NCBI GenBank assembly: GCA_041398785.1
Contig: JAWKUA010000002.1
Location: forward strand, 248,001 to 312,000
DNA from: Planctomycetaceae bacterium
Lineage (GTDB): Bacteria > Planctomycetota > Planctomycetia > Planctomycetales > Planctomycetaceae
Direction of reading: 5' to 3'
DNA length: 64,000 bases
Positions 46,077 through 56,053 of this stretch are shown piece after piece. Both the position numbers and the translations under genes were made by a program. Numbering within the stretch: position 1 is the stretch's first letter; each line of letters opens with the position of its first letter. The notes below the pieces were generated by a model, which saw only the letters and a program-made list of their open reading frames with translations, ran no database searches and was not told the origin of the DNA.

Positions 46077-46990
46077 TCAGCAAGTGCTGTCGCGAGTCGC
46101 CTGGTAAATCTGTTCCGGCGATTCATAGGAATACGCGCCCGCATCACCATGCAGGCCAGCCGGGCCGACTTCGTAGTTCGGCAGGGAACCACTGAAAATC
46201 CCGTGCGGGATTTCCGTCGCCGCCACCTGATGGCGAGTGAGACAGTCGAATTGATCCCTCCGGACGAAACATCTGCACGAATGCCATGCCGCGGCTGACT
46301 CCATAGTACCACGGTTCGGCGTAGACGAACCGCGATCGATTGAAGACCAGCGTCAGTGGAAAACCTTTGTCGTGAGCGAACTGCCGGTCGTCGCGCGCAG
46401 CAACGTGAGTCGACAGGACGCCGTGTTCCGGTGTCACACCGCGAACCCATTGCGATGCGGAATCTTCGCCGGCGGCGTGACCTGGAAAGTGAATGTCCAG
46501 CGACTCCGGCTGGTGGATGTAGCTGGCCCAGAACAATCCGACGCCGTTGCGAAACGTTCTTAAGCGCGAGGAACGCATTCCGTGCTGTCATCTCGATCGT
46601 GCCATCGTCCAGCATCCGGTATCGCAGCACGCTTTCGAGTTCCCATGTTGGCGCTGGAGCCTGGTACAGTTCGACGGTGTGAGCATCAATCACGCGAAGT
46701 TCCATTGGAGCTTTTCTCCGTCTGAACAGAATGTCGCGATCCTGATTTGTCCCGTCGTGAATGTGTTCGAAGTTGAGTCCCGCGTAGCTGGGCACGAACA
46801 GATTGTCGCCGCGTTTGACGTGTGTTCACCTCAGCGAGGCAACTCCGCTGTATCCCGCTCGATGGCCCGCCAGGACGTCGTCATCCACCGCTCGGTTGTC
46901 AACGATGACCGCTGTCACGTCGCTTCGAGCCAAAACGTGATACCCGGTTTTCGGCACCGTGTACGGAAATTGGTGGAATCGCCGAGCGTT
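46077..46990 (-). pseudogene. Broken planctomycete-type secreted protein (unknown family)
   Basis: A single protein can be followed through three frames. Frame one gives VPKTGYHVLARSDVTAVIVDN, a stop at 46826-46828, then NLFVPSYAGLNFEHIHDG and MELRVIDAHTVELYQAP. Frame two takes over after an extra base near 46549 (NGVGLFWASYIHQPESLD, EPWYYGVSRGMAFVQMFRPE). Frame three follows an extra base in the run at 46184-46186 (PNYEVGPAGLHGDAG). No product can be made as written. I do not know a function; the text resembles conserved exported planctomycete proteins. It lies directly after the broken alpha/beta hydrolase. Confidence 0.7.
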
Positions 46991-47857
46991 GTCGTTGAAT
47001 TGTCCGCCGCTCCGATTGCGTGACCGCTCGCGTGCTTCGTGATGAACTCGACGATGGGCGTCGAATCTTCCAGTCCGTGCGGATGGTAGCCGATTCCCGG
47101 CTTGGCAATGAGTTCGATGGATCCGCCGAGTTCGCGATAACGATCCGCGATGATGCCCGTGTTCGTCCCACGGCACAACGTCGTCCGCGTCGCCGTAAAC
47201 GTGGAGCAGCGGCACGCCGGCTTCGGCCAGCGGTTTCAGGTTGTCCACCGGATTACCGTCGTAGGCCATCGCTTCGGCTTCGTCGCGAAAGCCGTAGGTT
47301 TCCATGACAAGCTGCCAGTCTCGCGGGCTGCCCTTTCCTTTTCCTTTGCCGCCGGGCCAGCTCTTGAAGTCGCACACCGGAGCGTCGCCATAGATGCACG
47401 CGACTTTGCCCGGATTCGAGATCGCCCAGTTGTAACAGTACAGCCCGCCGCGACTCAGGCCGACCGAGCGCGGCCTTCTTTGCGAAGCTACCTCTGCGTC
47501 AGTTCATCGTAGAACGCGTTCCAGTGTTCCACCGCGCGTGGACTTCCCAGCATATCGGGGACAATTATGTAGACGACGTGAAATCCCCCGGCCCAGCAGA
47601 GCGATGTCCGGTGTCGGCTTGTGACCGAAGAATTCGCCGTGCCAGACCCATGGTCTTCCCGGAGCCACGGCGTCTTCGCCGCAACGACTCAGCACCGGCC
47701 GGCCATCCACTTCGAAGTCATAACGAACGTAGCCGTGCCAGTCGCTTTGTTCGCCGCAGTCAGGCGGCTCTGATGCGTGCATAGCGCTCATTGTGACTGC
47801 CGCGAACACACAGGCGATTCCGAGGAACAAACATCGCGGCAGCAGTCGTCGTCTCAT
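46915..47857 (-). pseudogene. Broken secreted alpha/beta hydrolase
   Basis: ATG 47857 with GGGGA starts a signal peptide (MRRRLLPRCLFLGIACVFAA) and PWVWHGEFFGHKPTPDIALL. A run of five C at 47585-47589 (one too many) shifts the frame to FHVVYIIVPDMLGSP. Further extra bases near 47470-47485 break the path to GLSRGGLYCYNW, which holds the nucleophile Ser. Later pieces are YGDADDVVPW (Asp) and GYHPHGLED (His), the second in another frame. The triad order Ser-Asp-His fits an esterase-like alpha/beta hydrolase. The C-terminal limit is uncertain (only stop at 46915). Confidence 0.75.
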
Positions 47858-47969
47858 TTCTTTCCCCGTCGATGTGAATGATCTGTTTTGCATCGGTAGT
47901 ATCACGGGACAGAACGCGACTTCGAAAGCCGCCGTGAATTCACTCCGTTCTTACAGCGAGAACAGCACC

Positions 47970-48755
47970 ATGCACATCCTTTTCCGTCTTCTCGCCGTCC
48001 TGCCGTTACTGTGTTTTCGACCACCAAGTCGCCAGCGCCGCAGCGGCTGCGAGTTCTGTCGTACAACATTCATCACGCCGAAGGTGTTGACGGGTGAAGC
48101 TGAATCTGCAAGCGCATCGCCGACGTCATTCTGTCCGCAAAGCCAGATCTGGTTGCTCTGCAGGAAGCCGACAACAACGCGACTCGCACCGGTTCCGTCG
48201 ATCAGCCGGCCGGAGCTGGCCCGGCTCACGGACATGCACGTTGTGTTCGGAGCCAACATCGAACTGCAGGGCGGTCACTACGGCAACGCGGTGCTGTCGC
48301 GGTTTCCAGTCGCAGGCCACAGAAATCATCTGCTGCCAAATCTCGACAACGGCGAACAGCGCGGCGTGCTGATCGCGGAAATCGAACTTCCGGGGCAGCC
48401 GCAGCCGTTGCGATTTATGGCCACGCACTCAGATCATCGCCGAGCCGACGCAGAACGAATCGCGTCCGCGGAGGCGATCAACGCACTCGCGATCGAACAT
48501 CCCGAAACAGCGACTCTGCTGGCCGGCGATCTGAACGACACGCCAGACAGTGAAATCCTGCGAACGTTTGGACAGCAATGGGCCAGCGTGAATCAGCAGC
48601 CTTTGCCGACAATTCCTGTCGGCGAACCATAGCGCCAGATTGACTTCATCCTGCATCGCCCGGCGGAACGCTGGAACGTCGTCGACACGCAGGTTCTTGA
48701 CGAAGCTGTCGCGTCCGATCATCGAGCCATCTTCGCGGAACTGGAACTTAGCCGT
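47970..48755 (+). pseudogene. Broken endonuclease/exonuclease/phosphatase family protein
   Basis: ATG 47970 opens a signal peptide (MHILFRLLAVLPLLCF). The domain then appears in two frames: LRVLSYNIHHAEGVDG, IADVILSAKPDLVALQEADNN and, after an extra G at 48212, LARLTDMHVVFGANIELQGG through THSDHRRADAERI, LLAGDLNDTPDS. A TAG at 48630-48632 interrupts RQIDFILHRP, and the domain ends SDHRAIFAELEL. These are the EEP blocks N-x-H, QE, GDLND and SDH. About five lesions are visible, and no intact product is possible. Its tail overlaps the next ORF in another frame. Confidence 0.8.
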
Positions 48756-51700
48756 CAGCGCTGTTCTGCGTCGGTCGCAGATTCGCGAAGCCGCAAAGGC
48801 GCTGAGTTTGCTGAACGAAGCGGCGGCGGGTTCCGCTCGCCACCGGGAATGCTTCACCTGCCACAGTCAGGCGCTTCCCGTGTTCGCGATGAATGAAGCT
48901 CGTCGGAGAGGCATTCGCATCGACGAAGAAAACTTCGCTCGCCAGATCAAGCATACACACGCACATCTCGAACGCGGCCGCGAAAGTTACAAAGCCGGCA
49001 AAGGTCAGGGCGGAGGTGTGGACACGGCCGGGTACGCTCTGTGGACGCTGGAAGACGGTGACGTCGCGCCCGACGACACCTCGGCGGCCGTTATTCAGTG
49101 GCTGCTGACAAAGCAACAGGACGACGGTCGCTGGAAGACCACCAGCAACCGGCCTCCGTCCGAAAGCAGCGACTTCACCGCCACGTATCTGGCTTTGCGA
49201 GCATTGACAGTGTTTGGAAACGATGCACAACGCGACGAGATCGATGCGGCGATTGCGTCCGTGGCCGCATGGCTGAAGCAAGCAAAACCCGTCGACACAG
49301 AAGAACGCGTCTTCCGACTGCTCGCTCTGACGTACGTTGACGATGAAGGAACCGATACGGCAGCCGCAGCTGAGGAACTCGCGAAGTCCCGGCACGAAAG
49401 CGGCGGCTGGTCGCAGTTGGAAACCATGGAACCGGATGCCTACGCCACCGGCACCGCGCTGTACGCTCTGCGTGAAGCCGGCATGAAAACGTCTGACGCT
49501 GTCTGGCAGCGCGGCTTGAGTTTTCTGCTGACGACGCAGCTCGAAGATGGATCGTGGTACGTGAAAAGCCGCAGCAAGCCGTTTCAGACTTACTTCGAAA
49601 CGGGCTTTCCGCACGGCACCGACCAGTTCATTTCCACAACGGCAACCGGCTGGGCAACGCTGGCATTGTTGAGCACGTTGCCCGAAGCGACGGCTGAACC
49701 GTATGAAATTCTGCCCGGCACGAAAGCCATCAAATGGCCGGAAGAAGACCTGTCGGGCCGTATGATGGACGGAGCACACCGGTTCGTTGAGGCGCAAATT
49801 GAAGCGGCAAACCGCGATCGTCGCAGCCGGGAAAACACCGCGTCAGCGGATGAGCTGCGAGCCGAGTTGAAGACGATTCTCGGTGTCGTCGAAGAGCGTC
49901 ACCCACCGCGGATGGAACGCTTCGGCACGACCGATGATCCCGCCGTCGTTGCCGAAACGGATCGCTACCGCATCACCCAGGTGCGCTGGCCGGTGCTCGG
50001 ACGAATCTTCGGCGAAGGTTTGCTGATCGAACAGAAAGGCGACGCGGTCGGCGACATCGTTCTGGTGCCGGACGCAGACCAGTCGCCCGAAGAACTCTGC
50101 GGACTGCTGCCGCTGGATGGTGCGAAACGCCCGACGGCACTGCCGTTTGCGCACAAAGGATTCAACGTCCTGATTCCGTCGATCGTCAGTCGCGAGAAGC
50201 TGCCCACAAACGACGATCGAATGCAGCGAGCGGACTTCACCGACCGTGAATGGATTTACCGCCAGGCCTTTCACATGGGCCGGCACGTGATCGGCTACGA
50301 CATTCAGCGAGTTCTCGCCGGCATCGACTGGCTGGAATCGCGCAGCACGATGCGGGAGGGCGACGCACCCGCCGAGCCGGAGAATCGGGAGGGCGAGGCT
50401 CCCGCCGAGCCGCAGCGACGGAGTGCGTCCAGCGATCACGCGGCTCGGCCGGAGCCTCGCCCTCCCACGGACACACCGGAATACCGGACCACAATGATCG
50501 GCATCGCGGGTTACGGCGAAGGCGGCCTGATCGCGCTGCACGCGGCCGCGATCGATCCGCGCATCGACGCAGCTCTGGTCAGTGGCTACTTCACCGACAG
50601 CGATTTTTGGTCCGAACCGATCTACCGAAACGTCTGGTCGCGACTGAAACACTTCGGCAACGCCGACGTCGCATCGCTGATCGGTCCCCGAACGCTGGTC
50701 ATCGAATACAGCGAATTTCCGACCGTCACGGGCCACAAGGGCGATGTGACGACACCGCCGTTCAGCAACGTGAAGGCGGAATTCGACCGGATTCGCGGCG
50801 ACCACGCGACGCTGGAGTCCGGCGCAGACAATTCACCGACGCAACCGTTCAGCAACGACGCTCTGGGGAAATTTGCCGTGGCGCTCGGAGTTGAAACGTT
50901 TGCGGCCGACCCGTCGGAACCGGTCCCGGCGACCGGCGCGGACGCCGCGCGTTCACGAGCAAACGACCGCCGTCAGCGAATCCGCCAGGAACTGGAAGAT
51001 CACGTTCAGACACTCGTGCGAGCGTCCGAACACGTCCGTGATGACTTCTTTCTTTACGGTGCCATGCCGGAGTTTCGGGAAAGCCGCTGGACGACGGAGA
51101 AAACTCACGCGACCTACGACGCGGACGAATTCATCGCAGCCGCGAAGCCATTCCGCGAGAAGTTCGCTACGGAAGGGATGGGAAGATTCGACGAAGCACT
51201 GCTCCCGCCCAACGCGCGCACTCGCAAGGTTGCCGAAACTGATTCATGGACCGCCTACGACGTTGTGCTGGATGTCCATGACGACCTGTTTGCGTGGGGT
51301 GTTCTGGTCGTGCCGAAGGACCTTCAGCCCGGCGAAGAGCGACCCGTCGTTGTCTGCCAGCACGGGCGTAACGGAGTTCCTCGCGACACGATCGACGGTG
51401 GCAATTCCGCCTACAACAACTTCGCCGCGGAACTGGCCGGACGCGGTTTCATCACGTTCGCTCCGCACAATCTGTATCGCGGCGAAGACCGCTACCGCTG
51501 GCTCGATCGTAAAGCGAACACGTTCGGCTGCAGTCTGTTTTCATTCATCATCGCTCAGCACGATCAGATTCTGAACTGGCTGGATTCGCTGCCGTTCGTC
51601 GACGGCAACCGCATCGCTTTTTACGGTCTGAGCTACGGTGGCGAAACGGCCGTGCGAGTTCCCACGATTCTGGAAAAGTATTGCCTCTCGATTTGCTCAG

Positions 51701-52047
51701 GCGACTTCAACCAGTGGACTCGCAAAGTTGCGGCGACCGATCAGCCGTTCAGTTTCATGAACACGATCGAATGGGAAATGCCGTACTGGAATCTGGGTCA
51801 CACGTTCGACTACGCGGAGATGACGTACCTGATGTTCCCGCGTCCGTTCATGGTCGAACGAGGCCACCACGACCGAGTGGGGCGCGACCAGTGGGTGGCA
51901 CACGAATTCGCCAAAGTCCGCTGGCTGTACGCTCAGTTTGGAATGAGCGACCGCGTCGCCATCGAATTTTTCCAGGGCGGCCACAGCATCCACGGCGAAG
52001 GCACGTTCGAATTCCTGCACAAGCATCTGGACTGGCGGATGAAGTGA
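48640..52047 (+). CDS. Prenyltransferase-like toroid fused to an alpha/beta hydrolase
   Basis: 1135 aa. The first 45 codons overlap the EEP tail and are not credible, so the true N-terminus (probably a signal peptide) is lost or displaced. Residues about 55-350 form a terpenoid-cyclase/prenyltransferase toroid with QW-like motifs (QQDDGRW, QLEDGSW) and a CFTCH motif. Residues about 370-1135 are an alpha/beta hydrolase resembling acetylxylan-esterase-like proteins: PVVVCQHGRNG, nucleophile GLSYGG and GGHSIHGEG. An in-frame palindromic repeat (50353-50467) sits between the hydrolase halves. In other planctomycetes the two domains are usually separate genes as far as I recall, so this may be a read-through of a lost stop. 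Confidence 0.75.
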   Translation: MTSSCIARRNAGTSSTRRFLTKLSRPIIEPSSRNWNLAVSAVLRRSQIREAAKALSLLNEAAAGSARHRECFTCHSQALPVFAMNEARRRGIRIDEENFARQIKHTHAHLERGRESYKAGKGQGGGVDTAGYALWTLEDGDVAPDDTSAAVIQWLLTKQQDDGRWKTTSNRPPSESSDFTATYLALRALTVFGNDAQRDEIDAAIASVAAWLKQAKPVDTEERVFRLLALTYVDDEGTDTAAAAEELAKSRHESGGWSQLETMEPDAYATGTALYALREAGMKTSDAVWQRGLSFLLTTQLEDGSWYVKSRSKPFQTYFETGFPHGTDQFISTTATGWATLALLSTLPEATAEPYEILPGTKAIKWPEEDLSGRMMDGAHRFVEAQIEAANRDRRSRENTASADELRAELKTILGVVEERHPPRMERFGTTDDPAVVAETDRYRITQVRWPVLGRIFGEGLLIEQKGDAVGDIVLVPDADQSPEELCGLLPLDGAKRPTALPFAHKGFNVLIPSIVSREKLPTNDDRMQRADFTDREWIYRQAFHMGRHVIGYDIQRVLAGIDWLESRSTMREGDAPAEPENREGEAPAEPQRRSASSDHAARPEPRPPTDTPEYRTTMIGIAGYGEGGLIALHAAAIDPRIDAALVSGYFTDSDFWSEPIYRNVWSRLKHFGNADVASLIGPRTLVIEYSEFPTVTGHKGDVTTPPFSNVKAEFDRIRGDHATLESGADNSPTQPFSNDALGKFAVALGVETFAADPSEPVPATGADAARSRANDRRQRIRQELEDHVQTLVRASEHVRDDFFLYGAMPEFRESRWTTEKTHATYDADEFIAAAKPFREKFATEGMGRFDEALLPPNARTRKVAETDSWTAYDVVLDVHDDLFAWGVLVVPKDLQPGEERPVVVCQHGRNGVPRDTIDGGNSAYNNFAAELAGRGFITFAPHNLYRGEDRYRWLDRKANTFGCSLFSFIIAQHDQILNWLDSLPFVDGNRIAFYGLSYGGETAVRVPTILEKYCLSICSGDFNQWTRKVAATDQPFSFMNTIEWEMPYWNLGHTFDYAEMTYLMFPRPFMVERGHHDRVGRDQWVAHEFAKVRWLYAQFGMSDRVAIEFFQGGHSIHGEGTFEFLHKHLDWRMK
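50353..50467. repeat. In-frame EGEAPAEP-type palindromic repeat
   Basis: Two direct copies (50353-50380 and 50386-50412, core GGGAGGGCGA.GC.CCCGCCGAGCCG) are followed by an inverted copy at 50441-50467, which matches the second copy at 25 of 27 positions. In the coding frame they read REGDAPAEP, REGEAPAEP and ARPEPRPPT. Such repeats are common dispersed elements in planctomycete genomes. Here the element keeps the reading frame of the host gene. Confidence 0.85.
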
Positions 52048-52080
52048 TGTCGCGGCGTGCCTTGTCAGGTCGCGCGTCGA

Positions 52081-52129
52081 AGGGCGCTCGCCCTGGTTTT
52101 CCGCACGGACGAACCGGGGCCAGCGCCCT
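52081..52129. terminator. Imperfect hairpin after the 1135-aa ORF
   Basis: Arms 52081-52098 and 52112-52129 (18 bp, two mismatches, 13-nt loop) begin 34 nt past the stop at 52047. There is no T-tract, so it could be a terminator or a dispersed repeat. Confidence 0.55.
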
Positions 52130-52346
52130 GCGGCTTGCACGGAGACCTTCATCTGCCGCGCGCCTGACGTGGCATATTGACGACGGTGTCGATCGCGCGC
52201 GGGGGACGTGCGATTGGCTGGAGTTTGCCAGCTCCCGTCGTTAGCTTTGCCCGTGACCCGGAATCGCGAAGTGCTGATCGGTCGCGTGCACGGCAGTGAA
52301 CGGTCCTGTGTCCGAATCGACCGTGTGAAAGGGCACATTTCGGACG

Positions 52347-54851
52347 ATGGAAAGCGGAAGATCGAACGTGCGTGTGAATAGTCTCTTCAGTCCGGCAATC
52401 GTTGCGGCGCTGGTGATCGTCGCTGCGGCATCTGCGCCGGCGTCGCACGCTCAGGATACCGCAGGTTCGGGCGATTCTGTCATTCAGCGGCCACGACCGG
52501 CGGGAATTCGGAGGTTTCGGCCGGGCCGGTGGGGGATCGCAGGCGTTGAGGTCGTCAACCGTCGTGACACGCCGACGGAAGTCGTTTCCGGGCTTTACGT
52601 CGATGGCGATTCCATGTCGCAGTTTTCACGTCGCATCCGCGTTCCGGCGGGTTCACGACGCACGACCTGGATTCCTCTTCACGTTCCGGAAGACGCGCCG
52701 GCGGACATTCAGATACGACGCTTTCTTCGCAGCGATGCCGAAGGTGTCCGCGCTCTGATTCGGTCAGCCGACGAGACATTGTTCGAAGCCGAAACACTGA
52801 CCGTGGTGAAGCCACCGATTACAGTCATTGTCGACGACTGGCATACGGACGACGAAGCGTCGCTGGAAAAGACGAAGGAACTTGCCGTCACAATGAGACT
52901 CAGCGGCCGCTACACGCGAGTCGTGACGGAAGTTGATGCCGATGACATCCCGGCTTTCAGCGAAGGGCTGGATGCGGTGGACCACATCGTGTTGGCCGGA
53001 AACCAGATCGCGGACTCTCCGACGGGACTGGCGACGATCCGCGCGTGGCTGCACAACGGCGGGCGGCTGTGGATTCTGCTGGATCAGGTGGATCTGCGCA
53101 CCGTGGATCTGCTGCTGGGCGACGCCGTCGAGATTGCCGAAGTCGACCGTGTGCGACTTACCGACGTGCAATTTCAAAACGTCCTGAAGAATCAGCCGTC
53201 CGGCGAGCTGCAGTCGCATGACGATCCCGTCGAATTTGTCCGCGTGGTTGCCCCGAACGTCGAAGTCACGCACGAAGTCGACGGCTGGCCGGCGGCATTC
53301 CGGCAGCATGTCGGCCACGGCCGCATCATGTTCACGACGTTGTCCGCCTACGCCTGGATGAGACCTCGCCGTGCCGACGAATGGGTCGCCGACATGGAAC
53401 GCAACGGCACATTCATCGCCGTTCAGGCTCTGGATGAAGTCACGGATTATCTGACTCGCCCGCTGGCTCCGGAACCGCTTTCGCCGGAAGACTTCGAACC
53501 ACTGCTGTCGAGCCATATCGGCTACCACATTCCCCATCGGGCCGCAGTTCTGACGATCCTGGCAGCTTTCTGGGCGGGACTGCTGTTCGCGGGATTCCGG
53601 CTGCTTCGATCGGCGCGACTGGAACGTCTGGCGATTGCCGGGCCGATGATGGCCCTTGTCGCGGCGGCACCGCTCGTGTTCCTGGGACAACGAGCACGCA
53701 GCGCGGTTCCTCCCGCGGTCGCAACGGCGGAGTTCGCCTGCGTCGGACCGGGCAGCGATTCTGTTCACAGCCTTGGCATGGCGGCGATGTTCTTTCCGGA
53801 ACCGACAGATGTTGACAGTACGGCGGACGACGGCCGACTGCTTTCCCTGCGGCGCGAGAAGCTGGAAGGTTCCGTCCGGCAAACGATGTGGACCGATCTG
53901 GATCGCTGGCAGTGGAACAACCTGACGCTGCCGTCCGGACTGCATTTCGCGGCGACGCGGCAGCATCGAAATCTGACCACACCGCTGCGTGCCACAGCCG
54001 CGTTCGGCCCGGACGGAATTCGCGGGACGCTGCAGTCGGGACCATATTCCGATCCGACCGATGTGGTGATTGCGACGACCACTCAGCACGCTCTGGCCGT
54101 GCACTCGGATCAGCATGGCGGATTTTCTGCCGGTGCCGACGACCTGCGCGAACCGGGAACCTATCTCGTCGGCGGACTGCTCAGCGATGAACGGCGACAG
54201 CATCAGGCGATCTATCGGAAGTTGCTGCTGCCGGGACTTGACTGGAAATATCCGGATCGTCCGATGCTGCTGGCGTGGACTCGACCGTCGGATTCCGGCC
54301 TCACGTTTGCCGACGGTATCGAACGGTCGCAATCCGCGCTGCTGGCGATTCCGCTGGAATTGCAGCCGACACCGCCGGGCACGGATGTATTCATTCCGTC
54401 ACCGTTTCTGCCGTTCGAAACAGTTGCCACCGCCGACGGAACGAAGTCCACTGCATTCGACGATCGGACCGGCCAGTGGCAAAAGACATCCTACCCGACC
54501 GTCACAATGCTTCGGTTTGCTTTGCCGCCAACTGTACTTCCGCTGAATCTGAATGGCGGAAAACTGTTCTTCAGCATTCGCGCGCCGCAGCGGACCGTCA
54601 CACTGTCTTCCGGATCGGCAACGGATCCCATGGTTCTCCGGTCGCTGAACAGTCCGGTCGGTTCGTACGAACTCGAGATCGACAGCGAAGACGCGCTGCG
54701 AATCTCAGAGGACGGCGCACTGCACGTCCAACTGGATGTCAGTGAACTGCAACTGCAGGAATCCGAAGACATCGACCTGCAGGAAATCGACCGCTCCTGG
54801 ACGCTTGATTACATCCGGCTGGAACTTCACGGTAGCTTGCTGGATCACTGA
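52347..54851 (+). CDS. Membrane protein with DUF4350-like domain, ABC-linked
   Basis: 834 aa with an N-terminal signal segment (LFSPAIVAALVIVAAASAPA). A start at ATG 52347 is assumed; GTG 52368 is an alternative. Residues about 150-260 contain a glutamine-amidotransferase-like Rossmann segment (HIVLAGNQ, LHNGGRLWILLDQ) of the kind seen in DUF4350 and GldG-like proteins. TM helices lie around 395-445 (VLTILAAFWAGLLFAGFRLL, MMALVAAAPLVFLG), and the C-terminal half is exported beta-rich. The ABC ATPase starts 146 bp downstream, so a GldG-like partner role is an inference. No enzyme motif is visible. Confidence 0.72.
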   Translation: MESGRSNVRVNSLFSPAIVAALVIVAAASAPASHAQDTAGSGDSVIQRPRPAGIRRFRPGRWGIAGVEVVNRRDTPTEVVSGLYVDGDSMSQFSRRIRVPAGSRRTTWIPLHVPEDAPADIQIRRFLRSDAEGVRALIRSADETLFEAETLTVVKPPITVIVDDWHTDDEASLEKTKELAVTMRLSGRYTRVVTEVDADDIPAFSEGLDAVDHIVLAGNQIADSPTGLATIRAWLHNGGRLWILLDQVDLRTVDLLLGDAVEIAEVDRVRLTDVQFQNVLKNQPSGELQSHDDPVEFVRVVAPNVEVTHEVDGWPAAFRQHVGHGRIMFTTLSAYAWMRPRRADEWVADMERNGTFIAVQALDEVTDYLTRPLAPEPLSPEDFEPLLSSHIGYHIPHRAAVLTILAAFWAGLLFAGFRLLRSARLERLAIAGPMMALVAAAPLVFLGQRARSAVPPAVATAEFACVGPGSDSVHSLGMAAMFFPEPTDVDSTADDGRLLSLRREKLEGSVRQTMWTDLDRWQWNNLTLPSGLHFAATRQHRNLTTPLRATAAFGPDGIRGTLQSGPYSDPTDVVIATTTQHALAVHSDQHGGFSAGADDLREPGTYLVGGLLSDERRQHQAIYRKLLLPGLDWKYPDRPMLLAWTRPSDSGLTFADGIERSQSALLAIPLELQPTPPGTDVFIPSPFLPFETVATADGTKSTAFDDRTGQWQKTSYPTVTMLRFALPPTVLPLNLNGGKLFFSIRAPQRTVTLSSGSATDPMVLRSLNSPVGSYELEIDSEDALRISEDGALHVQLDVSELQLQESEDIDLQEIDRSWTLDYIRLELHGSLLDH

Positions 54852-54997
54852 CCCGCGGACTGGCATCCGGGGGTTGGGTGGGGCGCCGAGTTGAACAGTT
54901 GCTGTTGAACGCTCAGACTTCCTGACGATTCAGTGGCTTCCGCACAACTTCCGAAGCAAATTCAACTGACGAACCATTTCGCAGCGGATAAATCGAC

Positions 54998-56053
54998 GTG
55001 AACGAACCAGTTGTTGTCGCGGAATCACTTACGAAGCAATACGGCGAATTCACAGCGCTGGACAGTTTGTCGCTGCAGGTGCATCGCGGCCAGATTCTGG
55101 GATTCATCGGGCCGAACGGCGCGGGCAAGACGACAACGATCAATATCCTGGTCGGCCTGTCTCGCCCGACAAGCGGCTCCGCGCGGATTGCCGGCGCGGA
55201 CTGCGCGACGGATTCTCGCCGGATCAAGCGGCTGGTCGGCTACATGCCCGACACGTTTGGTGCGTATGAAAATATGCGAGTCCGCGAATACCTGGATTTC
55301 TTCGGAGCCGCCTATGGCATCAAACGTCCCGAGCGGCGCAAGCGCATCGCTGAGGTGCTGGAAATCACGAACGCCGCGTGGATGCAGGACCGCTTCGTCG
55401 ACGCACTCAGTCACGGCATGAAACAGCGGATCGGGATCGCTCGCACGATGCTGCACGACCCGGAGGTTCTGATTCTGGACGAACCTGCCAACGGCCTGGA
55501 TCCCGCCGCTCGAATTGAAATGCGCGAAATCCTGCTGCGGCTGGCGAAGGCCGGAAAGACGCTGATCGTGACCAGCCACATTCTTCCCGAACTGGCCAGA
55601 ATCTGTGACATGGTGGCCATCATTACTCACGGCAAACTGCGAGCGTTCGGCACCGTTGATGAAATCATGAAAACGGTCAATCAGAAACGCATGATTGAAG
55701 TGCAGCTCAGCCATGCCGGGCAGTTGCCGGAAGCCGCGAAGCTTGTCAGCCGCTGCGTTGACCAGCCCGGCGACGTCGCGCCCTCCGAAGCGGAAATGAT
55801 TGTCCGCTTCCGGACAAGCCGCACCGAAGACGAACTGGGTTCGCTGCTGGAACAGATGATCTCGGCAGGAATCCGTGTGACTCAGTTCCGGGAGATTCCG
55901 GCGGATCTGGAAGACGCGTTCCTTTCCGTCACCGGCACGTCCACCACCGGCACGTCCGGCAACGGCGATTCCGGCAAGAGCGCGAATCCGGCTGACGCGA
56001 CAGCGACCGCAATACTGCGGGACAAATCGGTCACTGCGGGGAAAGCAACGTGA
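54998..56053 (+). CDS. ABC transporter ATP-binding protein
   Basis: 351 aa from GTG 54998. Walker A GPNGAGKTT (38-46), signature LSHGMKQR (137-144), Walker B LILDEP (158-163) and a TSHILPEL switch region are complete. The C-terminal 110 residues form the extension common in ABC-2-type exporter ATPases and end in a Thr/Ser/Gly-rich tail. The stop overlaps the permease start by 4 bp (GTGA), indicating translational coupling. Substrate not predictable. Confidence 0.95.
   Translation: MNEPVVVAESLTKQYGEFTALDSLSLQVHRGQILGFIGPNGAGKTTTINILVGLSRPTSGSARIAGADCATDSRRIKRLVGYMPDTFGAYENMRVREYLDFFGAAYGIKRPERRKRIAEVLEITNAAWMQDRFVDALSHGMKQRIGIARTMLHDPEVLILDEPANGLDPAARIEMREILLRLAKAGKTLIVTSHILPELARICDMVAIITHGKLRAFGTVDEIMKTVNQKRMIEVQLSHAGQLPEAAKLVSRCVDQPGDVAPSEAEMIVRFRTSRTEDELGSLLEQMISAGIRVTQFREIPADLEDAFLSVTGTSTTGTSGNGDSGKSANPADATATAILRDKSVTAGKAT

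Noticed and set aside
52764..54332. 522-aa minus-strand ORF
   Set aside because: It lies wholly antisense to the 834-aa membrane protein, is Arg/Gln-rich without domains, and has no ribosome binding site.
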